Shown: positions 7,978 to 17,561, counted from the stretch's first letter. The stretch is 64,000 nt of DNA from an uncultured Eubacterium sp. (GCA_900539325.1 UQCC01000002.1:1-64000), one strand, 5' to 3'. Program-made: numbers and translations. Notes: generated from the letters alone by a model not told the origin.

Positions 7978-9555
7978 ATGCAAAAGTATCGGCTTGAAAT
8001 AGATAACATTTTTGTTGAAAAAGGAAAACTGAATATTGAAGCCACAGCCGAATTTGAAATAAATCCGCTTGCAACAGTGCCCAAAATCAGACTGCTATTT
8101 TACGGACAGGGACAGACAAGACGCTTCCCTTTGCCTGTGCAGGAGTGCACAAAAGAAAATGGGATTTGCAAAGCCAAAGCACAATACAGCTACAATCTCT
8201 ACTATCTGTTTTATGAGCAGACATTAACAGAGCCTGCCGTACTCACCTTTGATTTGGCATACGGTGCAAACGAATACGAGGCAGTTGATTTTACCGTAAA
8301 GAGCCATGACAACGAGCATTTAAAACTCGACGGCAACCGTGTAATTATTGACAACAAAATCAAATATCACAAGCAACATTTCGGCTTGCAGGATTTGACA
8401 AAGCGTTCAACATACACCATCACACTCAAAAAGCCGATCGTAAAACTTCTCAATATTTACTACAAAAAATATTGGAAAATGCCTGTCAAAATGAATCGAG
8501 TTACCTTTATATCCGGCAGACGCTCGGAACTTAGCGGCAACGAAAAATTCGTGTACGACAAGCTGAAGGACATCAAGGGGATTGATTTTCAGTTTTTGAT
8601 GTTCAGCAGTGCCAAAGGGCATTATAATATTGAAAACATCAAAAGATTTTTTGAACTGTACACCACTTCACGAATTGTGATTGTTGACGACTATTTCAGA
8701 ATGCTCAACATTGTACCGAAAAAAGACGATGTAAAACTGTTTCAGCTATGGCACGCCTGCGGTGCGTTCAAGACTTTTGGCTTTACCCGCATAGGCAAAG
8801 ACGGCGGACCTCGCCAATGGGCAAAAAACCACCGTATGTACGACTATGCCGTGGTGAGTTCAAAAAACATTGCAAAGCATTATGCCGAGGGATTCGGTAT
8901 TCCCGACAGTTGTGTACTGCCGAGCGGTGTACCGAGAACGGACATTTTCTGCGACAGCGGATACAAAGAAAAAACGAGGGCGGCATTTTTTGAAAAATAT
9001 CCGCAATTAAAAAACAAAAAAATCATCCTCTTTGCTCCGACCTTTAGGGGCAAAGGTCAGATGAGTGCATATTACCCGACCGACAAATTCAACCCTAATG
9101 AGATTTGTTCGGCACTCGGTGATGAATACGCAATCATCATCAAATTTCATCCGTTTTGCAAGGAAAAATACAAGATTGAAGAAAAATACAAAGACCGAAT
9201 AATCGACCTGTCAAACGCAGACGAATTGAACGACCTGCTGTTTGTAACCAATTTGCTCATAACGGATTATTCCAGCGTTGTATTTGAAGCATCGCTTCTT
9301 GACATTCCTATGTTGTTCTACGCATTTGACCTTGACGAATACATTGAAAATCGTGATTTTTACTATGATTTTAAGGAATTTATTCCGGGCAAAACCGTTT
9401 TTTTACAAGACGAGCTTATAAAAGCCGTGCAAAACAACGACTTTGAAAGCGAAAAGGTTGAAAAATTCAAGCATAAATTCTTTGACGATATTGACGGACA
9501 GTCGAGTCAAAGAGTGGCAAATAAAATAATTTCTTTACTTAATTTGGAGAATTGA
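7978..9555 (+). CDS. CDP-glycerol/CDP-ribitol phosphotransferase (TagF/TarL family)
   Basis: Transfers polyol phosphate from a CDP-polyol donor to a growing wall teichoic acid on undecaprenyl-linked carrier at the inner membrane face. I start at the ATG at 7978 (525 residues) because GAGG lies 7-10 bases upstream. The longer frame from 7909 overlaps the promoter. Residues 1-150 form an N-terminal accessory region, and the GT-B catalytic part follows: WHACGAFK at 257-264, GVPRTDIF near 320, APTFRG at 353-358, TDYSS at 430-434, and FDLDEYIENRDFYYD. It is followed by a second transferase and by tarI-tarJ, so the donor is probably CDP-ribitol. Primase versus polymerase cannot be told from sequence. 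Confidence 0.9.
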   Translation: MQKYRLEIDNIFVEKGKLNIEATAEFEINPLATVPKIRLLFYGQGQTRRFPLPVQECTKENGICKAKAQYSYNLYYLFYEQTLTEPAVLTFDLAYGANEYEAVDFTVKSHDNEHLKLDGNRVIIDNKIKYHKQHFGLQDLTKRSTYTITLKKPIVKLLNIYYKKYWKMPVKMNRVTFISGRRSELSGNEKFVYDKLKDIKGIDFQFLMFSSAKGHYNIENIKRFFELYTTSRIVIVDDYFRMLNIVPKKDDVKLFQLWHACGAFKTFGFTRIGKDGGPRQWAKNHRMYDYAVVSSKNIAKHYAEGFGIPDSCVLPSGVPRTDIFCDSGYKEKTRAAFFEKYPQLKNKKIILFAPTFRGKGQMSAYYPTDKFNPNEICSALGDEYAIIIKFHPFCKEKYKIEEKYKDRIIDLSNADELNDLLFVTNLLITDYSSVVFEASLLDIPMLFYAFDLDEYIENRDFYYDFKEFIPGKTVFLQDELIKAVQNNDFESEKVEKFKHKFFDDIDGQSSQRVANKIISLLNLEN

Positions 9556-9558
9556 TAT

Positions 9559-11976
9559 ATGGCATTTAGTTCAAAAACCGACCCTGCATTGCAGGCACTT
9601 CAAACAGAAAATACATCAGCGGTATTTTCTCTCAAAAGAAACATTTTGACTCATTTTCAGGATTTCACAAGAGATTTCCAGTCAAATATGCACCACAAAG
9701 GCTATCGCCGCTTTATGGACAAGCTGATGGACAAGGAAATTCCAAAGGCTTACAGAGAGGCGGCAAAAGCTCCTGTTGACGAAAAGAAAGTTGTGTTTGT
9801 TGAGGTTAGACATCCGCAGGTTACAAACAGCATGCAGGTTATGTTTGACGAACTTGCAAACAACTACGACTACAACATCCACACTCACTTTTTGCTTACA
9901 AACGGCACAATCAGAGCCGATTTCAGAAAGCGTTGCCTTGATGCGGTAAAGGATATTGCAACGGCAAAATATGTGTTTATGAACGAGGCGTCAAACACAA
10001 TGTCGGCAATGCCTCTCCGCCCCGAAACAAAGATTATTCAGCTTTGGCACGGTTGCGGTGCGTTCAAAAAATTCGGTTTTTCAACCGCAGATTTAATTTT
10101 CGGTGCATCAAAAGACGAACAGCTCAAGCACCCGTTCAACAAGAATTATTCGCTTGTAACCGTAAGTTCTCCGGAAGTCATTTGGGCATACAATGAAGCT
10201 ATGAACATTGATGAGAGCAAAGGCATTGTTCAGGCAACAGGTTCAAGCCGTACCGACATTTTCTACAACAAGGAATTCCTCAAAGAAGCAAGAGAACATG
10301 TGTACGAGCTTGTTCCGCAGGCAAAGGACAAAAAAATCATTCTTTACGCTCCTACATTCCGTGGCAGAGTTGCAAAGGCAGAAACACCCGATATGCTCAA
10401 CATCAAAATGTTTTACGAAGCACTCGGTGACGAATATGTTCTTCTTATTAAGCACCACCCGGTTGTTAAAAATCCTCCTGCTGTTCCGGAAGAATACAAG
10501 AACTTTGCAATGGATGTCGGCAACATTTTGAGCATTGAGGAACTTCTCTCAACGGCAGACATCTGCATTTCGGACTACTCATCTCTTGTATTTGAATACA
10601 GTCTTTTCGAAAAGCCGCTCATTTTCTTTGCATATGATTTGGACGAATATTTTGACTGGAGAGGCTTCTATTATGACTACTACGAGCTTGCTCCGGGTCT
10701 TATCGCAAAGACAAACTTTGAGATGATTGACTACATCAAGCACATTGATGAACGCTTTGACAAAAAAGCAATTCAAGATTTCAGATACAAATTTATGCGT
10801 TCGTGCGACGGTCACGCTACACAAAGAATCATCGACACTGTTTTTGAAAATCCCGAAGCACACAGAAAAGAGTGCAAGCATTTTGAACACTTCTACACCG
10901 TGCCAAAGGTTGAAAGCAGTAAAACTCCATACTTCAAGCGAGTTGAAAATGTCAAAAAGCAAAAGAAAAACGCAACAAAACTCTATGACGGCGTTAAAAA
11001 CAGCGCACTCGAAAAAGGCAGTGTTATTGCACTCGACATCAAATCAAAAGAGGTCAAGACACTTGCAAAGGCAAACGGCATAAAACTTGTTAAATCAAGT
11101 AACCTTGACGAGGCAATTCCTGTCATCGCACAAAGCGAATACATCATCATTGACAAGCCGAACACCTTACTTGACGGCATTGAACTTCGTGAAGAAACAA
11201 AGGTTATCTACCTTCCTCCAAACGCATTTCCGCTCAAAACTTTCGGTTGCGACACAAAGGGATACAGAAGCGGACTCCGCAGAGAAATCTACGAAACAGC
11301 ACCGCTGTTCAAGAGCGTTTCTGCCGTTACCGCACCAAGTGAAGCAACAGGCGAACTTTTCAAAAAAGAATTCGGCAAGGATGTCAAGGTTCTCAACATC
11401 GGTGACATAAAGACCGACATTTTCTTTGACGAAGCAAACAAGAAAAAAATCCTTGATAAGATTTACGAAACCAATCCAAAACTCAAAGGCAGAAAAATCA
11501 TTGTTTACATCTCAACAAACGGTGAAGCGATTGACGATTCGGCTATGTACGAATATCTCTACAAGGACTATGTACTTCTTAAATGCTACACAAATCTCAA
11601 CAATGCAACCGAAACATTAATTTACTATTCAGACAGTATTATTGATGTGAGCAATATGTTCAAGCCGTACGAACTTCTTTCTGTTGCAGATATTGCAATC
11701 GGCAACATCAACGCTCCTGTTTTGTCGTTTATGTCAACAGGCAAGCCTGTGTTCCTCTACACAAAGAACACCAACAAAGCACTTTCGGATATGGAAACGC
11801 TTGTTGATGTCAAGGAGGACATCAAGCTTCCTATATACAACAACATTGAGGATGTAATAAAACAAATTTTAAATATTGAAAACTACGATTATTCGGGTTA
11901 TAATCAAACCAAGGACAAGTACCTTGCAAACTGCAACGGAAAGAGCCTTGAAAATTTGCTTAATCAATTAAAATAA
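9559..11976 (+). CDS. tandem CDP-polyol phosphotransferase with degenerate second domain
   Basis: An 805-residue protein starting 3 bases after the preceding transferase. Residues 1-430 are a full TagF-like catalytic unit: WHGCGAFK at 163-170, SSRTDIF near 233, APTFRG near 272, SDYSSLVF near 342, and YDLDEYFDWRGFYYDY. Residues 500-805 look like a second copy of the fold with the signatures eroded. PPNAFPLKTFG stands where WHGCGAFKKFG is expected, GDIKTDIFF for SSRTDIFY, VYISTNG for APTFRG, and GNINAPVLSF for SDYSSLVF. The second half has therefore probably lost catalysis and may bind polymer or regulate the first. The codon use resembles tarI, with many regular highly-expressed-type codons. 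It is probably the polymerase of the operon. Confidence 0.87.
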   Translation: MAFSSKTDPALQALQTENTSAVFSLKRNILTHFQDFTRDFQSNMHHKGYRRFMDKLMDKEIPKAYREAAKAPVDEKKVVFVEVRHPQVTNSMQVMFDELANNYDYNIHTHFLLTNGTIRADFRKRCLDAVKDIATAKYVFMNEASNTMSAMPLRPETKIIQLWHGCGAFKKFGFSTADLIFGASKDEQLKHPFNKNYSLVTVSSPEVIWAYNEAMNIDESKGIVQATGSSRTDIFYNKEFLKEAREHVYELVPQAKDKKIILYAPTFRGRVAKAETPDMLNIKMFYEALGDEYVLLIKHHPVVKNPPAVPEEYKNFAMDVGNILSIEELLSTADICISDYSSLVFEYSLFEKPLIFFAYDLDEYFDWRGFYYDYYELAPGLIAKTNFEMIDYIKHIDERFDKKAIQDFRYKFMRSCDGHATQRIIDTVFENPEAHRKECKHFEHFYTVPKVESSKTPYFKRVENVKKQKKNATKLYDGVKNSALEKGSVIALDIKSKEVKTLAKANGIKLVKSSNLDEAIPVIAQSEYIIIDKPNTLLDGIELREETKVIYLPPNAFPLKTFGCDTKGYRSGLRREIYETAPLFKSVSAVTAPSEATGELFKKEFGKDVKVLNIGDIKTDIFFDEANKKKILDKIYETNPKLKGRKIIVYISTNGEAIDDSAMYEYLYKDYVLLKCYTNLNNATETLIYYSDSIIDVSNMFKPYELLSVADIAIGNINAPVLSFMSTGKPVFLYTKNTNKALSDMETLVDVKEDIKLPIYNNIEDVIKQILNIENYDYSGYNQTKDKYLANCNGKSLENLLNQLK

Positions 11977-12012
11977 ATTAACAAAACAATCTTAATTTAA
12001 GGAGATATAATT

Positions 12013-12726
12013 ATGACATACGGTGTTATTCTTGCCGGTGGTATCGGCTCAAGAATGGGCGGCGACAAGCCAAAGCAGTACCTTACCATTAAAGGCAAGC
12101 CTATCATCATCTACACTATCGAAAAGTTTTTGGTAGTGCCTGAATTTGAAAAAGTTATCGTTCTTTGCCCAAAGCAGTGGGTTGAGCACACAAAGAACCT
12201 CATTGAAAAGCACATTGCACCTGCAAAGGACAGAGTTGCTGTTATTGAGGGTGGCTCAACAAGAAACGAAACTATCATGAACGCTGTCAAACTCATTGAA
12301 TCGGAAGGCAACCTCAACGACGACACAATCATTGTTACTCACGATTCTGTTCGTCCGTTCGTTACCCACAGAATCATTGAAGAAAACATCAAGGCTGCCG
12401 AGGAATTCGGTGCTTGCGACACAGTTGTTCCTGCAACCGACACAATTGTTGAAGCTATTGACAACGCAACAATTTCAAACATTCCTGACAGAAGCAAAAT
12501 GTATCAGGGTCAAACCCCTCAATCATTCAAGGCTCTCAAACTCAAGAATATGTACGAAAGCCTTACAGACGAAGAAAAAGACATTCTCACAGACGCAGCA
12601 AAAATCTTTGTTATCAAGGGTGAAAAAGTTGCTCTTGTTCAGGGTGAAACCTACAATATGAAAATAACCTACCCTTATGATTTAAGAGTTGCAAAGTCTT
12701 TGTTGGAGGACGAAACCGATGATTAA
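12013..12726 (+). CDS. tarI: ribitol-5-phosphate cytidylyltransferase
   Basis: Makes CDP-ribitol from CTP and ribitol 5-phosphate. The 237-residue protein has the IspD/TarI nucleotidyltransferase signature at its N-terminus (GVILAGGIGSRMGGDKPKQYL, split here as residues 4-23), then GGSTRNETIMNA and THDSVRPFV, and finally QTPQSFK. IspD of the isoprenoid pathway is the close alternative. The TarI call rests on the directly overlapping tarJ gene and the teichoic acid transferases upstream. An AAGGAGA ribosome site precedes the ATG. The last 8 bases overlap the start of tarJ. Confidence 0.9.
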   Translation: MTYGVILAGGIGSRMGGDKPKQYLTIKGKPIIIYTIEKFLVVPEFEKVIVLCPKQWVEHTKNLIEKHIAPAKDRVAVIEGGSTRNETIMNAVKLIESEGNLNDDTIIVTHDSVRPFVTHRIIEENIKAAEEFGACDTVVPATDTIVEAIDNATISNIPDRSKMYQGQTPQSFKALKLKNMYESLTDEEKDILTDAAKIFVIKGEKVALVQGETYNMKITYPYDLRVAKSLLEDETDD

Positions 12727-13744
12727 TACAATCTATCGCTTGGTAGCCCCAAGACGATTTGAAATTGCATTTGAGGACATCAATATGTTTGGCGAAAATG
12801 CAATTGTAAGACCTACAAATCTTTCTATCTGCAATGCCGATATGAGATATTATCTCGGCACCCGTGACGCAAAGGTTCTTGCCGAAAAGCTCCCTATGGC
12901 ACTCATCCACGAGGGTATCGGCGAAGTTCTTCACGACCCGTCGGGCAAGTTCCAAACAGGCGACCTTGTTGTTATGGTGCCTAACTGCCCTACCGAAAAG
13001 GACGACTATATTGCAGAAAACTACTTGCGTTCTTCAAAATTCTGCGGTTCTTCTATGGACGGCTTTTTGCAGGAATTTGTTGAAATTTCTCCAAACAGAC
13101 TTGTAAAACTTCCGCAGGACATTGACAGAAATGTTGCGGCTTTCACCGAAATTATTTCTGTATCCGTGCACGCAATCACCCGATTTGACAAAATTGCTCA
13201 CGCACGCAGAGATGTAATCGGTGTTTGGGGTGACGGCAACCTCGGCTACATCACTTCATTGTTTTTGAAGTATATATTCCCTAAATCAAAAATTGCAGTG
13301 TTCGGCACAAACAGAGAAAAACTCAACGACTTTACCTTTGCAGATGAAACCCATCTTGTAAACGAAGTGCCTGACGGTTTTACTATGGACCACGCATTTG
13401 AATGTGTAGGCGGAAACGGCAGTCCTATCGCAATTGAGCAGATTATCGGACTTATCAAACCCGAATCCACTCTTTCTATTTTGGGCGTAAGCGAATATCC
13501 CGTGCCTATCAACACAAGAATGATTCTTGAAAAAGGCATCCGTATGTTCGGCACATCAAGAAGCGGCGTTGCCGACTTCAAAAAAACAGTTGATATGTAT
13601 GTTGAACATCCTGAAATTATCGACTATCTCGGCAATCTTGTAAGCAGTGTAAATGTTGTGAGAACAACAACCGACATCAAAAACGCTTTTGAGAAAGACA
13701 CCCAAAAATCATTTGGCAAGACCATAATGAAATGGGAAGAATAA
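12719..13744 (+). CDS. tarJ: ribitol-5-phosphate 2-dehydrogenase
   Basis: Reduces ribulose 5-phosphate to ribitol 5-phosphate with NADPH, supplying TarI. The 341-residue protein belongs to the zinc-type medium-chain dehydrogenase group. It has SICNADMRYYLG near residue 38 (position of the first zinc ligand), GIGEV.HD, and a Rossmann segment GVWGDGNLGYITSLFLK near 170. The start at 12719 is favoured because GGAGG lies 11 bases upstream inside tarI, and the resulting MINTIYRLVAPRRFE matches the TarJ N-terminus. The overlap with tarI indicates translational coupling. The operon is thus equipped for polyribitol phosphate. Confidence 0.9.
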   Translation: MINTIYRLVAPRRFEIAFEDINMFGENAIVRPTNLSICNADMRYYLGTRDAKVLAEKLPMALIHEGIGEVLHDPSGKFQTGDLVVMVPNCPTEKDDYIAENYLRSSKFCGSSMDGFLQEFVEISPNRLVKLPQDIDRNVAAFTEIISVSVHAITRFDKIAHARRDVIGVWGDGNLGYITSLFLKYIFPKSKIAVFGTNREKLNDFTFADETHLVNEVPDGFTMDHAFECVGGNGSPIAIEQIIGLIKPESTLSILGVSEYPVPINTRMILEKGIRMFGTSRSGVADFKKTVDMYVEHPEIIDYLGNLVSSVNVVRTTTDIKNAFEKDTQKSFGKTIMKWEE

Positions 13745-13745
13745 T

Positions 13746-14813
13746 ATGATATTTTTTGTTCTCATTCTTCTGCTGTTGATTTTCAACAAAACGGAAATAA
13801 GCAAGCCGGGTGAATTCAACAAAGATTATATTTCGCCCGACGGCACGCTGGCAGTCAAAGGCATATTTGTTGCACTGATTTTGTTGAGTCACGGCAAAGG
13901 ATATATTGAACTCGGCGGAATTTATGACGAACCGTATATCGCCCTGCAAAGTCATCTTAACCAAATGGTAGTTGCAATGTTCCTGTTTTATTCGGGCTAC
14001 GGTATGATGGAAAGCATGAAGAAAAAGCAATTTGCCTATGTCAAATCCATTGCAACAAAGCGTTTTCCAAATCTACTGCTGAACTATGATTTGGCTGTTC
14101 TCTTATTTTTCGTTTTAAGCTACATCATCGGCAAACCGCAAACAGTTAAAAATCTGCTGATTTCATTTACTGCTTGGAACGGTATAGGCAATTCAAGCTG
14201 GTACATTTTTGCAATACTCGCAATGTATGTTGCAACGCTCATAGCATTTATACCAAAAAAATTCAATGAGAGCAAAGCTGTCGAATTTATTTCGCTTGTC
14301 ATCTTAACAGCACTCGGAATTGCTCTTGTGATTGCGCTTAAAAAAGCCGGTAAAGAGGGTTTTTGGTACAACACAATTATTCTGTTCCCTCTCGGATTTT
14401 GGTACAGCTATTTTAAGAATACCATAGAAAAAATACTGATGAAAAACGACATCATATATTCAAGTATTCTTGCTGTTGTTGTCATTGCATATATTTTTGC
14501 ATATCTTCACAGATTTGACAAACTGCTGATATACGAAATATGGGCAATGCTGTTTTGTGCACTTACGGTTATGCTGACTATGAAAATCTCGCTTCAAAAT
14601 GAGATACTGAAATTTCTCGGCAAGCACATCTTCAGCATCTATATTATCCAAAGAATACCGATGATACTTCTTGACCATTACGGATTATCAGGCAGGCACA
14701 AATATGTCTTCCTCATTGTATCGTTTGCAATCACAATTGCAATGGCACTTATATTTGACTTTATAACAGGTAAAATATCAAGTGCGATTTGGAAACCTAA
14801 AAAAACACAATAA
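13746..14813 (+). CDS. integral membrane acyltransferase (acyltransferase 3 family)
   Basis: A 355-residue polytopic protein with about ten hydrophobic helices. The first contains MIFFVLILLLLIF. The family region follows with ALILLSHGKGY near 48 (His in the position used for catalysis in this family) and FLFYSGYGMMES near 83. Family members move acetyl or other acyl groups onto extracellular sugars or wall polymers. It begins one base after the tarJ stop and ends in the operon terminator, so the likely acceptor is the teichoic acid made by this operon. Acceptor and acyl group are inference. It is a late gene of the operon, as expected for a decorating enzyme. Confidence 0.8.
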   Translation: MIFFVLILLLLIFNKTEISKPGEFNKDYISPDGTLAVKGIFVALILLSHGKGYIELGGIYDEPYIALQSHLNQMVVAMFLFYSGYGMMESMKKKQFAYVKSIATKRFPNLLLNYDLAVLLFFVLSYIIGKPQTVKNLLISFTAWNGIGNSSWYIFAILAMYVATLIAFIPKKFNESKAVEFISLVILTALGIALVIALKKAGKEGFWYNTIILFPLGFWYSYFKNTIEKILMKNDIIYSSILAVVVIAYIFAYLHRFDKLLIYEIWAMLFCALTVMLTMKISLQNEILKFLGKHIFSIYIIQRIPMILLDHYGLSGRHKYVFLIVSFAITIAMALIFDFITGKISSAIWKPKKTQ

Positions 14814-14818
14814 TAAAA

Positions 14819-14864
14819 AAAGATATGACATAAGCCACATTTAACTTATGCCATATCTTTTTAT
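14819..14864. terminator. bidirectional terminator between teichoic acid operon and TSUP gene
   Basis: AAAGATATG-A-CATAAG pairs with CTTATG-C-CATATCTTT. A T run follows on the plus strand and A-rich sequence precedes it, so it can end both convergent units. Confidence 0.85.
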
Positions 14865-15634
14865 TTTGCAAAAAGTTTAACCGAAAATATTGCGATACCG
14901 AGAATGACAAGGATAACGCCGGTTACACGATTGAGCGTTTTAGGCTTTGCCTTATTGGCAAACAGAGCCGCAACCTGAGCAAAAACAAGTGTGCTGATTA
15001 CGCACACAACAAGTGCCAAAGTATCGGGTTTGCCGCCTATTGCGAAGTGACTGACGCATCCCGTAAGAGCGGTTACGCTCATAATAAAAACGCTTGTTCC
15101 GACAGCGGTTTTAAGTTCATATCCAAGTACCGAGGTGAGCACCAAAAGCATCATCATTCCGCCGCCGGCACCGATAAATCCGCAAATAAATCCAACCATT
15201 GCACCGCAAAGCACGGAGCGAATCGCCTTTTGCTTAGCCGTTGCTGTTTGAAACCGCTTTTTTGGTTCCATAACCGGCTTTACAATAAATTTAACACCGA
15301 GCAAAAATGTCATAAACACGGAAAAACTGCCCATTGTTGTCCTCGGCACAATGCTTGCAACATAGCTACCCACCATTGTAAAGCACAGAACGGACGCCAT
15401 CATAATAAGTCCGTTTTTTATATCAAGGTTTTTATTTTTTCCGTAAGTATAAGCAGACACGGCACTTGCCAAAACATCGCTTGCAAGAGCAATACCGACC
15501 GCCATATACGAATCCATATCCAAAAATGTGATAAGCACCGGACTGATAACCGCAGCGGCACTCATTCCGGCAAAGCCCGTACCAAGCCCTGCACCCACAC
15601 CGGCGATTATGCAAATCAAAATTTTAAACAGCAT
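14861..15634 (-). CDS. TauE/SafE (TSUP) family permease
   Basis: A 257-residue membrane protein with eight hydrophobic segments and the family's duplicated glycine-rich motifs: AGVGAGLGTGFAGMSAAAVISP at the N-terminus (cited in part) and GAMVGFICGFIGAGGGMMMLLVL in the second half. TSUP proteins export sulfite, sulfoacetate or related anions, or act as transporters of unknown substrate. The ATG at 15632-15634 is preceded by GGAAG at 8 bases. A TTG five codons earlier lacks a ribosome site. It stands alone, so no substrate can be proposed. It is convergent with the teichoic acid operon. Confidence 0.85.
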   Translation of the reverse strand: MLFKILICIIAGVGAGLGTGFAGMSAAAVISPVLITFLDMDSYMAVGIALASDVLASAVSAYTYGKNKNLDIKNGLIMMASVLCFTMVGSYVASIVPRTTMGSFSVFMTFLLGVKFIVKPVMEPKKRFQTATAKQKAIRSVLCGAMVGFICGFIGAGGGMMMLLVLTSVLGYELKTAVGTSVFIMSVTALTGCVSHFAIGGKPDTLALVVCVISTLVFAQVAALFANKAKPKTLNRVTGVILVILGIAIFSVKLFAK

Positions 15635-15705
15635 ACAATCATCTTCCAAATATATATAAAAGGTATTATATAGCTTAAAAACTCACCCGTCAAGACAAAA
15701 ATCAA

Positions 15706-15727
15706 CCCCGACCGCAAAGTCGGGGTA
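15706..15727 (-). terminator. terminator of the leucine-rich-repeat gene
   Basis: CCCCGAC (15706-15712) pairs with GTCGGGG (15719-15725). On the minus strand it is followed by T-rich TTGATTTTTG. Confidence 0.75.
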
Positions 15728-15758
15728 AAGTTTACAGATTATTAAAACAAACTTAATG

Positions 15759-17204
15759 CTATATTAAAACAAATGACGGTGTACGATAACTTTGGTTGTC
15801 AACTTCTTGTGTTTCGCAATAGCGTTTTGCCACGCTTGAAGCACTGCCGTACAATGTAAACTGCTTTGACACAAACGAGCCTCCATTTGCTGAAACTGCG
15901 CCGAACGCCATTGAGCAAATCCTTCTTACAGAATCGGGAACGGTTGCACTGTCGAGATTTTTGCAATCGAGGAATGCCAGCTCACCGATGAACACAAGAC
16001 CTTTGTTCAGCTTTACGCTCTTAATATTTTTTGCACCCGCAAAAGCGTGCGGAGCGATATATCTCACGCTGTTTGGCAAGGAATAAGCCGTGCGTGATGA
16101 TGCAGACGGATAAACGATAATCTCCGACTTTTTCTTGTTAAAGAGCACACCCGATGTTGCAGAAAAATACTTGCTGTCGTTGTTGACCTTGAATTTTTCA
16201 AGTTTCTTATTGCCCAAAAATGCCTGATTGCCGATATATTTCACATTTTTAGGAACGGTCACAGTCTTTAATTTTGAATTCTTAAACGCTGTATCGCCGA
16301 TAGTCTTGAGGCTTGACGGCAAAGCGATTTTTTCAAGTTTTGACTTTCTGTCGCCAAAATCAAACGCACCGTCAGCAATAACAGTTGTTCCGTTTTTGAC
16401 CTTTACACTCTTTTTGCCGTAAACACCCTCGCAAAGATATTTGCCGATGTATTTTGCATTTGAAGCGGTTTTTGCATTATTTTTGTAGAACTTTGTGCCC
16501 TTAAATGCGTCTTTGCCGATTCGCTCGATTCTGTTGCCGAGTGTGATTTTCGTGATGTTTTTGCTGTTTGAAAAAGCGTCTTTGCCAACAAATCTTACGC
16601 TGTTCGGCAAGGTTACGGTTTTGATTTTGCCGTTTGATGACACAACCTGTGGCATAACGGCGCCGTCGGCAATTCCGATTGTTCCGTCTTTTACAGCAAG
16701 TTTTTTGCCGTACTTGTCCGAATCACAGGCAACAAGGTACTTGCCGATATACACAACATTTTTCGATTTCATCTTGCTATTGTATATTTTTGTGTTGTAA
16801 AACGCATTGAGACCTATGCTTCTCACCTTTGTGCCAAGTGACATAGAAGCAAGATTTTCGCAATTCTCAAATGCCCCCAAACCGATTTTTACAACACCGT
16901 TCGGCAAAGTTACCTTTTTGAGCGCCTTGTTTGAATTGAAAGCATTATCACCGATTTCGCTAACCGTAAGTCCGTTTATTTTGCTTGGAACATCAAGGGT
17001 TTCGGCACTGCCGTAATATTTTGTGAGGCAAGCGGAATTTGCAGAAATCTGCAAAAATTCCCAATCGCCCGATTTTTCGTTCCAACAAAATTCGCCTGTT
17101 TCCTTGTTGTCAATCCACGGAGTTGATGCGTTTGCCACAATGCCAACACCCATACACGACAACGCAATGATGACGGATAATAAAACGCTGATTGTTTTTT
17201 TCAT
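15759..17204 (-). CDS. secreted leucine-rich-repeat (BspA-like, LRR_5) protein
   Basis: A 481-residue exported protein. Residues 1-30 are a classical signal peptide (MKKTISVLLSVIIALSCMG, ending around AN-AS). The rest is made of about ten degenerate repeats of the type LPNSVRFVGKDAFSNSKNITKITLG, each about 23 residues and cited here in short form, with recurring IG..AF..C/N.L..V.LP signatures. BspA-like repeats bind host or bacterial surfaces and matrix proteins. Here the protein has no visible sortase or wall anchor, so it is released or held non-covalently. The ATG at 17204 follows GGAGG at 5 bases. It has its own terminator. Binding partner unknown. Confidence 0.87.
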   Translation of the reverse strand: MKKTISVLLSVIIALSCMGVGIVANASTPWIDNKETGEFCWNEKSGDWEFLQISANSACLTKYYGSAETLDVPSKINGLTVSEIGDNAFNSNKALKKVTLPNGVVKIGLGAFENCENLASMSLGTKVRSIGLNAFYNTKIYNSKMKSKNVVYIGKYLVACDSDKYGKKLAVKDGTIGIADGAVMPQVVSSNGKIKTVTLPNSVRFVGKDAFSNSKNITKITLGNRIERIGKDAFKGTKFYKNNAKTASNAKYIGKYLCEGVYGKKSVKVKNGTTVIADGAFDFGDRKSKLEKIALPSSLKTIGDTAFKNSKLKTVTVPKNVKYIGNQAFLGNKKLEKFKVNNDSKYFSATSGVLFNKKKSEIIVYPSASSRTAYSLPNSVRYIAPHAFAGAKNIKSVKLNKGLVFIGELAFLDCKNLDSATVPDSVRRICSMAFGAVSANGGSFVSKQFTLYGSASSVAKRYCETQEVDNQSYRTPSFVLI

Positions 17205-17309
17205 AAAAACCTCCAAGTTGTTGTAATCGCATATAAAATAAATATATGATATATTTTAACAATTCAACTTTATCAAAAATTGTACACAAACGCAACTGTT
17301 TTGTCACTA

Positions 17310-17561
17310 TTAATCATCAAGTTTGTCGTACTTTTTGATTTTGCTTTTGATAATAAAAAACACTCCCCAAAAAATAGCGGATGCTACACCATAAGTTACA
17401 GCGTATACAATAATTACATCGCTTTTATTAAGTGATCCCGAGCCATCATAGATAATAGCTGCAAATATACATTCATATATACCCGTAGCAAGCAGTGCGA
17501 TTGCGATAATAAGAATAATTTTATTAACAACTTTAAGTACTTTCAATTTTTTTGGGTTCAT
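17310..17561 (-). CDS. small membrane protein with two helices
   Basis: An 83-residue protein with a basic N-terminus (MNPKKLKVLKVVNK), two hydrophobic helices at about 15-36 and 48-70, and a charged Lys/Asp-rich tail. The ATG is preceded by GAGGTG at the right distance. I recognise no family. It lies 24 bases after the stop of the secreted protein encoded next upstream on the same strand, so it probably shares the transcript with the secreted-protein genes at 17586-19796. The function is unknown. Confidence 0.6.
   Translation of the reverse strand: MNPKKLKVLKVVNKIILIIAIALLATGIYECIFAAIIYDGSGSLNKSDVIIVYAVTYGVASAIFWGVFFIIKSKIKKYDKLDD

Noticed and set aside
15047..15673. A 208-codon plus-strand frame, His- and Lys-rich
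   Set aside because: It is antisense to the TSUP permease. The His and Lys richness comes from the reverse of hydrophobic codons.
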